Positions 21,989-29,465 of a stretch of DNA of 29,465 nucleotides are shown here, one piece after another. A program made the position numbers and the translations under genes. The stretch is from Gemmatimonas sp. UBA7669 (GTDB lineage Bacteria > Gemmatimonadota > Gemmatimonadetes > Gemmatimonadales > Gemmatimonadaceae): positions 1 through 29,465 of the forward strand of contig NZ_DLHL01000009.1 of assembly GCF_002483225.1 (NCBI RefSeq). The letters are read 5' to 3'. Numbering within the stretch: the stretch's first letter is position 1; every line of letters starts with the position of its first letter. The notes beneath the pieces were generated by a model. The model did no database searches, was not told where the DNA came from, and worked only from the letters and a program-made list of their open reading frames with translations.

Positions 21989-22797
21989 CACGACGCAAGC
22001 TGCGCCGAGGGACGAGGCCCTCGCAAGGCATCACCAAGGGCGTTGCAGGCCATGGTGACACCAATGGTCGCGAGTCCGGGGAAGAATGTCATCCACCAGG
22101 CACTGGTCATGGCCGACATCCCGTCGCGCATGATGGAGCCCCAGCTGGCGGTGGGGGGCTGCACCCCCAGGCCGAGATAGCTGAGTGTGGTTTCGAGCGC
22201 GATGGTGGATGCCACCGCGAAGGTGGCGGACACGGCCAGCACCGGCAGCAGATGCGGCAGCAAGTGCCGAATCACCAGGCGCGGCGTGCGCACGCCGAGC
22301 GCGCGAGCGGCGAGTGTGAAGTCTTCGGTGAGCAGCGCATCGAGTGACTCCGCGACCTGTCGCGCCACAGCAAACCATCCGGTCACGCCAACGAGCAGTA
22401 TCAATTGCCAGAGGGCCAGAGGGCCCACAAATGCCGAGAGCGCGAGCAGTACCAGAATGCGCGGAATGGACAGACAGAGATCGAGGGCGCGGCGCAGGAT
22501 GGCAGATAGCGGGCGTGGCGCGAGGGCCGTCGCCGCCCCGTAGGCCGTGCCAAGCAGAAGCAGAATCGCGACGGCCGCGAAGGCGATGCTCATGGACACC
22601 TGACTGCCGTGCAGAACGCGACTGAGTACATCGCGTGAATAGCTGTCGGTTCCGAACCAATGCGCGGCGGATGGCGGCATGCTGCGCAGCGCGACGATAT
22701 CGAGTTGGCGCTCCGGGTCGTATGGCGAAAGCCACGGTGCCGCCAGTGGCAGGGCGGCCAGCAGCAACACCAGTATGAGGGCGGCTCTGCGAGTCAT
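21988..22797 (-). CDS. oppC: Peptide ABC transporter permease (OppC/DppC type)
   Basis: This is an inner-membrane channel subunit. From ATG 22797 the protein has 269 residues and begins MTRRAALILVLLLAALPLAA, a first membrane helix, then HWFGTDSYSRDVLSRVLHGS, the hallmark block of OppC-type permeases. About five further helices follow. The ATPase-docking (EAA-type) loop is in AARALGVRTPRLVIRHLLPH, and the family signature LSYLGLGVQPPTASWGSIM is complete. The frame is open upstream to 23100, but that part overlaps oppB and is not permease-like. Both borders overlap neighbours (ATGA with oppB; TGATG with oppD). Confidence 0.92.
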   Translation of the reverse strand: MTRRAALILVLLLAALPLAAPWLSPYDPERQLDIVALRSMPPSAAHWFGTDSYSRDVLSRVLHGSQVSMSIAFAAVAILLLLGTAYGAATALAPRPLSAILRRALDLCLSIPRILVLLALSAFVGPLALWQLILLVGVTGWFAVARQVAESLDALLTEDFTLAARALGVRTPRLVIRHLLPHLLPVLAVSATFAVASTIALETTLSYLGLGVQPPTASWGSIMRDGMSAMTSAWWMTFFPGLATIGVTMACNALGDALRGPRPSAQLAS

Positions 22798-23828
22798 CGC
22801 TGCACCAGAGAGTGCGCGACAGGCTGTGGCGCCCCGTTGGACAGTGTCTCCTGTTCCGCGAGACGTGGGTCGACCAACCGCCGCAATACATCGGTGCCTA
22901 TGGCGCCAAGCACGGTGATGCTGCTGCCCACGATCACGCAGCCGGTCACGACATCCGCGTCGCGTGCCGCGACCGCCATGAGCATGGTGTGTCCGAGACC
23001 GGGCCAGAGGAAAACCTGCTCGATGACGACCACACCGGCCACAAATGCGGGCAGTACAAGGCCGGCCACGGTAAGCACCGGCAACAGGGCGGCGCGCCAT
23101 GCGAGCCAGTACACACGCCGTGCCGGCAGGCCTCCCGCGAGCGCGGTGCGAACAAAGGGTTGTTGCAGTACATCGTGCAGACTGCTGCGCTGATACCGCG
23201 AGAAGATGCCGATACCCACGAGGGTAATCGTCAGAACGGGCAGCACGAGGTGCCTGAGCCGATCAACCACGCGATCCCACGGCAGCATGTATGCGTGCAT
23301 GTCGTCGATCATGCCGACCGCCGGCAAGCCCAGGCCGCGATGCCCGAGCAGGATCAGCAGAAACGCCAACCAGAATTCCGGCACCGAATACACGGCCAGA
23401 GTGAGCCGGCCGCTCCAGCGATCGCGGCGCGATCCGGCGTACACGGCCTGCCAGGCGCCCAGCAGCATGCCCAGCGCGAGGCTCAGGACAAAAGCCGGCA
23501 CCACGAGGATCAGGCTGTTGGTACTGGCCTCGAGCAATACGGGAAGTGCCGGGCGCTGCTGCGCCGTGCTCCAGCCCAGGTCGCCGCGCACGAGGTCGCG
23601 CATCCATCGCAGGTATTGCATCGGCAGTGGATCATTGAGTCCACGCAGTGCGCGCACCCGCTCGCGAATGGCCAGGGGGACCTGCTCACCGAGGGCCGTC
23701 GCCTGGTCACCGGGAGCGAGTTCGATGCAGATGAAGGCCAGCGTGGCGGCGGCAAACACCACGAGCAACCCTTGCAGGAGGCGCGCCGCGAAGCCTGGCA
23801 GCAGGCGCAGCAGGGTGCGCCGGGCCAC
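22794..23828 (-). CDS. oppB: Peptide ABC transporter permease (OppB/DppB type)
   Basis: This is the second channel subunit of the importer. From the GTG at 23828 (344 residues) it reads MARRTLLRLLP, then a first helix (GLLVVFAAATLAFICIELAPGD), the periplasmic loop containing LNDPLPMQYLRWMRDLVRGDLGWS typical of OppB proteins, and further helices. The docking loop lies around VRTALAGGLPARRVYWLAWR. VVIEQVFLWPGLGHTMLMAV is the standard C-terminal signature. The GTG begins two bases after the oppA stop; an ATG at 23897 would overlap oppA by 67 bases and gives a non-family N-terminus, so it is less likely. Confidence 0.88.
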   Translation of the reverse strand: MARRTLLRLLPGFAARLLQGLLVVFAAATLAFICIELAPGDQATALGEQVPLAIRERVRALRGLNDPLPMQYLRWMRDLVRGDLGWSTAQQRPALPVLLEASTNSLILVVPAFVLSLALGMLLGAWQAVYAGSRRDRWSGRLTLAVYSVPEFWLAFLLILLGHRGLGLPAVGMIDDMHAYMLPWDRVVDRLRHLVLPVLTITLVGIGIFSRYQRSSLHDVLQQPFVRTALAGGLPARRVYWLAWRAALLPVLTVAGLVLPAFVAGVVVIEQVFLWPGLGHTMLMAVAARDADVVTGCVIVGSSITVLGAIGTDVLRRLVDPRLAEQETLSNGAPQPVAHSLVQR

Positions 23829-23830
23829 GG

Positions 23831-25507
23831 TCAGCGTGCTGCCCCGCCAAGCCCGATGCGGTCGCGATCGATGCGCTGCGCGGGATCGACACGCCACTCG
23901 GCGAGGTTCGTATACCAGCCATCCGGTCGAGAAGGCGGCACGATGAAGCGGCGGTGCAGCGCCATGAAAACGCGCGGTTCAGACAGCCAGATGGCTGGCG
24001 CGTCGTCGAGAATCTGCTGGAAGGCGCGGGCCCAGTGGCGACGACTGGTCGCACGGTCGAACGTGGTGAGAGCGCTGTCCACCGCCGCGTCAAAAGCGGG
24101 GCTGCGGTAGCGCACGGAATTGCCGTCGCCCGTGGAGGTCCAGGTCTGCCGCATGCCAACGAGTCCGGGACTGGATTGCCATCCGCCCGTATACGTGTCG
24201 AATCGCTGCTCATCCACGCGCTCACTGAGACTGTTGATCTCGAGCAGCTGCGGCGTGACGGCGGCACCCACCTCCTTGAACTGCGCTTGCAGCAGCACGG
24301 CAAGTCGCTGTGCGGCGGGGCTGGAATTGGGCGCAATGATGTCGAAGGCCAACTTCACGCCGTTGCGATCACGGACGCCATCGTTGTCACTGTCCGTCCA
24401 GCCGGCGGAATCAAGCAGGGCTCGGGCCCGTGCGCGGTCGAAGGGCAGGCCCGTGAAGGCCGTGGTATCGGGAATGAGCGCGCGCGGCGCCGGCGCCAAT
24501 GCCACCAGGCCAAGCGAGTCGTAGGCGTTGCGAACAACCCGCTCGCGGTCAACAGCCATGGACAGCGCGCGGCGGACGCGCACATCGCCGAACACCGGAT
24601 GCGGCTGCGTGGCGTTGCGCGGGTCTCGCAGGTTGAAACCGAGGAAGCGGTACTGCATGGCCGGATTGTCGACCACACGCAGCGTCGGCGTACGTGCCAC
24701 TTGCGCGAGATTCTCGGGATTGATGTTCTCGAGCAAGTCCGCTTCGCCGGCAAACAGCTTGATGGTGGCCGCACCAAAATCCGGGGCAATGCTGAAAATT
24801 ATGCGATCGAGATACGGCCTTCCCTTGGGGTGCGTGGTGTCGGCCACAATCTCGATGCGCTGCTGCGCATCCCAGCGCGCAAACCGGAAGCGACCGGTGC
24901 CAATCGGTTCCCTGGCCAGCGGCGACTCGGCCAGTCGGCCCATCGGAATGCTGTCGAGCCGATGCGCCGGCATGATGTACATGTGGAACGTCGCGTCGTA
25001 GAACTGCTGGGGCGAACGACGCTTGAACCAGAACACCGCCGTGGACGAATCGACCACGGCCACCGAGTCGATGTTGCTGACCAGCGATCCCTGATCGGTG
25101 GCCACGGAATCACTGGTGTACACCCGGAAGGTGAACCGCACATCGTGTGCGGACACCCGGTGTCCATCATGCCAGCGCGCGGTGGAATCGAGCGTGAAAG
25201 CCAGCGAGAGCGAGTCGCTTCCCCACTGCCACGACGTGGCGAGGCGCGGCGTGAAGCCCGCGTCGCCCGCGGTTTCGAGCGTCGGACCGATGTCCGCCAG
25301 CCGCTCGTAGAGTGACGCAAGAATGGGCGCGGCCTGGGACGCTTCCCCGATGGCCGGCAGCAGCGTGCGCGGTTCCGCGGGTGCCACGACTACAAGGGTT
25401 CCGCCGGTCTCCGAATCACTGGTCTGATCACCAGGGGCAGCACAGGCCAGCAGAAGTGCGGACAACACGCCGATGGTGGCGCGTGACAACAGAGCACGAG
25501 GCGTCAT
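23831..25507 (-). CDS. oppA: Peptide-binding lipoprotein of ABC transporter (SBP family 5)
   Basis: This protein captures peptides outside the inner membrane and delivers them to the permeases. From ATG 25507 it has 558 residues with a lipoprotein signal (MTPRALLSRATIGVLSALLLAC, Cys22), so it is membrane-anchored rather than free in the periplasm. The family 5 solute-binding pattern is clear: GGTLVVVAPAEPRTLLPAIG, LATSWQWGSDSLSLAFTLD with ARWHDGHRVSAHDVRFTF, then VRRALSMAVDRERVV and RALLDSAGWTDSDNDGVRDR. The DSDNDGVRD segment is an aspartate-rich loop that may bind calcium. An in-frame extension to 25573 exists but would bury the signal peptide. It lies 47 bases after the LipM-like gene and two bases before oppB. 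Specificity is inferred from the operon; family 5 also binds nickel, sugars and other ligands. Confidence 0.9.
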   Translation of the reverse strand: MTPRALLSRATIGVLSALLLACAAPGDQTSDSETGGTLVVVAPAEPRTLLPAIGEASQAAPILASLYERLADIGPTLETAGDAGFTPRLATSWQWGSDSLSLAFTLDSTARWHDGHRVSAHDVRFTFRVYTSDSVATDQGSLVSNIDSVAVVDSSTAVFWFKRRSPQQFYDATFHMYIMPAHRLDSIPMGRLAESPLAREPIGTGRFRFARWDAQQRIEIVADTTHPKGRPYLDRIIFSIAPDFGAATIKLFAGEADLLENINPENLAQVARTPTLRVVDNPAMQYRFLGFNLRDPRNATQPHPVFGDVRVRRALSMAVDRERVVRNAYDSLGLVALAPAPRALIPDTTAFTGLPFDRARARALLDSAGWTDSDNDGVRDRNGVKLAFDIIAPNSSPAAQRLAVLLQAQFKEVGAAVTPQLLEINSLSERVDEQRFDTYTGGWQSSPGLVGMRQTWTSTGDGNSVRYRSPAFDAAVDSALTTFDRATSRRHWARAFQQILDDAPAIWLSEPRVFMALHRRFIVPPSRPDGWYTNLAEWRVDPAQRIDRDRIGLGGAAR

Positions 25508-25554
25508 GACAGAGCGGGCAGGAGGAATTGACGCCGTACAATGCGGACCTGCGC

Positions 25555-26385
25555 TCAACGGCGCCAGAGCCACTCCCCACTCCCAAAGTGCAGCGCCTGC
25601 CGGTCCATCGCGGCGCGCAACTCGGCGTCCGGCTCCAGAACGGAAACCTGCGCATGGTCAAGGTCCCGTTCCGTGGCATGGCCTGGCCACAACACCCAGC
25701 GCGCCAGGCGATCGACCATGGCTGCCTTGAGCCGGTCGATCGTGATTGGCAGTTCCCTGGCTGGCAGCACATCACTCAGTGACGCGGCCGCTGGAGCTGG
25801 GGGCAGGGGCAGATCGGTGGCCGAGGCCAACAGCTCCTGGCGGTCGCGCAGCAGCAGGCTGCCATGCTGCAAATACCCCGCGCCCTGCCGCCAGACGGCA
25901 CTGCCAACGAGTTTCCGGCCGCCCAGAAGCAATTCGCCCTCGTCAGGGGCATCAAAACAGACCGCCCCGTCCGTGATTCGTTCGGTTCGCGGCGGCGCCA
26001 GGGTGACGGGTAGTCCAACCGCGCGCAGGGCCTCTGCCAACACGCCGTTCACGGCCGTGTAGGCCTCACGCCAGCTCACCGAAGCGGGCAGTGGCAGCAC
26101 CACCGAGTAGGTCAGTGTCTCCGCGTGCAACAGGGCCCGGCCGCCGGTGGGGCGGCGAACCGCCTCGAGCCCGGCCCGGGACAGCGAGGCCGCGGAAAAC
26201 CGGTCGCGTACCGCCTCGTGACGGCCAAAGGACACCGTGGGCTGATCCCAGGCGTACCAGCGCCACACCGCGCGGTCCGGTTGCACGCGCGCCAGCAGGG
26301 CCGCGTCTGCAGCCATGTTCCGGACGCCAGAGTCAGGCGGGCACTCCCAGACAAACCACGATGGGACCGTTCGGGGGAAAAGCAT
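25555..26385 (-). CDS. LplA/LipM-type lipoate ligase or octanoyltransferase
   Basis: The 276-residue protein belongs to the biotin/lipoate ligase fold family. WDQPTVSFGRHEAV (about 45-58), RRPTGGRALLHAETLTYSV (about 77-95) and ELLLGGRKLVGSAVWRQGAG (about 150-170) with the acyl-activating Lys in GRKLVGSA are family hallmarks. A cysteine in AVCFDAPDEG lies where the LipM octanoyltransferase keeps its catalytic Cys, and QHGSLLL follows as in LipM-type proteins. This favours an octanoyl transferase role over a true ATP-dependent ligase, but the sequence alone does not settle it. The ATG at 26385 has no Shine-Dalgarno sequence; a TAATTT box lies seven bases before it. It heads the peptide-uptake operon and diverges from gcvP, whose partner GcvH needs lipoylation. 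Confidence 0.85.
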   Translation of the reverse strand: MLFPRTVPSWFVWECPPDSGVRNMAADAALLARVQPDRAVWRWYAWDQPTVSFGRHEAVRDRFSAASLSRAGLEAVRRPTGGRALLHAETLTYSVVLPLPASVSWREAYTAVNGVLAEALRAVGLPVTLAPPRTERITDGAVCFDAPDEGELLLGGRKLVGSAVWRQGAGYLQHGSLLLRDRQELLASATDLPLPPAPAAASLSDVLPARELPITIDRLKAAMVDRLARWVLWPGHATERDLDHAQVSVLEPDAELRAAMDRQALHFGSGEWLWRR

Positions 26386-26488
26386 CGCGGTTAAATTACT
26401 GAGGCTGCGGCCTCGCGTCGCAGTGCTCCCAGCTCCGGCACTTCGTCAGCACGCTGGCGGTGGTGCCTCGACTTCCCTGAGGATGTTC
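26386..26488. promoter_or_regulatory. Divergent promoter region of the LipM-like gene and gcvP
   Basis: The AT-rich stretch GGTTAAATTACT lies at 26389-26400 in an otherwise GC-rich gap. On the minus strand it reads TAATTT (26393-26398), seven bases before the ATG of the LipM-like gene, which would fit a -10 box giving a leaderless transcript. No good -35 box was found. A glycine riboswitch, common before gcv genes, is not visible in these 103 bases. GAGG at 26479-26482 serves gcvP. Confidence 0.4.
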
Positions 26489-29380
<2,892 letters not shown>

Positions 29381-29398
29381 TCCAGGCACCTCAGAACA

Positions 29399-29426
29399 GA
29401 AGGTGTGAGGATCTGAGGATCTGAGG
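29399..29426. repeat. TGAGGATC octamer repeat after gcvP
   Basis: Two TGAGGATC units followed by TGAGG (29406-29426) are preceded by GAAGGTG. The 14-base start GAAGGTGTGAGGAT (29399-29412) is identical to the word after the lipB stop (118-131, opposite strand). It begins 19 bases past the gcvP stop. The remaining 39 bases to the window end show nothing I recognise. Confidence 0.75.
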
Positions 29427-29465
29427 AAAAGAGGGCGGGCCCTGTCGCGTCCTGAATAATGTCTA

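Noticed and set aside
26386..26488. Glycine riboswitch before gcvP
   Set aside because: The gap is only 103 bases and I see neither the paired aptamer pattern nor room for a tandem form.

Overview
The window is GC-rich, almost fully coding bacterial DNA; the largest stretch without a gene is about 184 bases. Several lipoprotein signal peptides and a POTRA-type outer-membrane protein point to a diderm (Gram-negative-type) bacterium. Overall protein style, weak Shine-Dalgarno sequences and GC-rich codon use suggest Gemmatimonadota or a nearby phylum. That placement is an impression, not a measured result.

Left part (1-12.9 kb, nearly all minus strand): the tail of an IS110-like transposase enters from the left edge. 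Reading along the minus strand, the core is lipA - pdhA - pdhB - aceF (lipoyl synthase plus E1 alpha, E1 beta and E2 of pyruvate dehydrogenase). Two paralogous secreted metzincin-type zinc metalloprotease lipoproteins follow, then lpd (E3) and lipB (octanoyltransferase). The block therefore holds a whole pyruvate dehydrogenase complex and the two enzymes that build its lipoyl cofactor, interrupted by two surface proteases. Short repeats lie around lpd and lipB, and inside the two linkers of aceF.

Middle part (13.0-18.3 kb): a 71-residue membrane protein with a strong terminator; a minus-strand family 2 glycosyltransferase with a very long charged, disordered tail; and, divergent from it, a coiled-coil protein overlapping by four bases an outer-membrane beta-barrel protein with a POTRA-like domain.

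Right part (18.3-29.4 kb): a tightly coupled minus-strand operon running from a LipM/LplA-type lipoyl-metabolism enzyme through an ABC peptide importer (binding lipoprotein, two permeases, two ATPases) to a POT-family proton/peptide symporter. Divergent from it is gcvP, the glycine decarboxylase P protein, whose partner protein GcvH is also lipoylated. A short octamer repeat ends the window, and its 14-base core also occurs just after lipB.

Two themes run through the window: lipoyl-dependent 2-oxoacid and glycine metabolism, and breakdown and uptake of external protein or peptides. No rRNA, tRNA, CRISPR array or prophage was seen.
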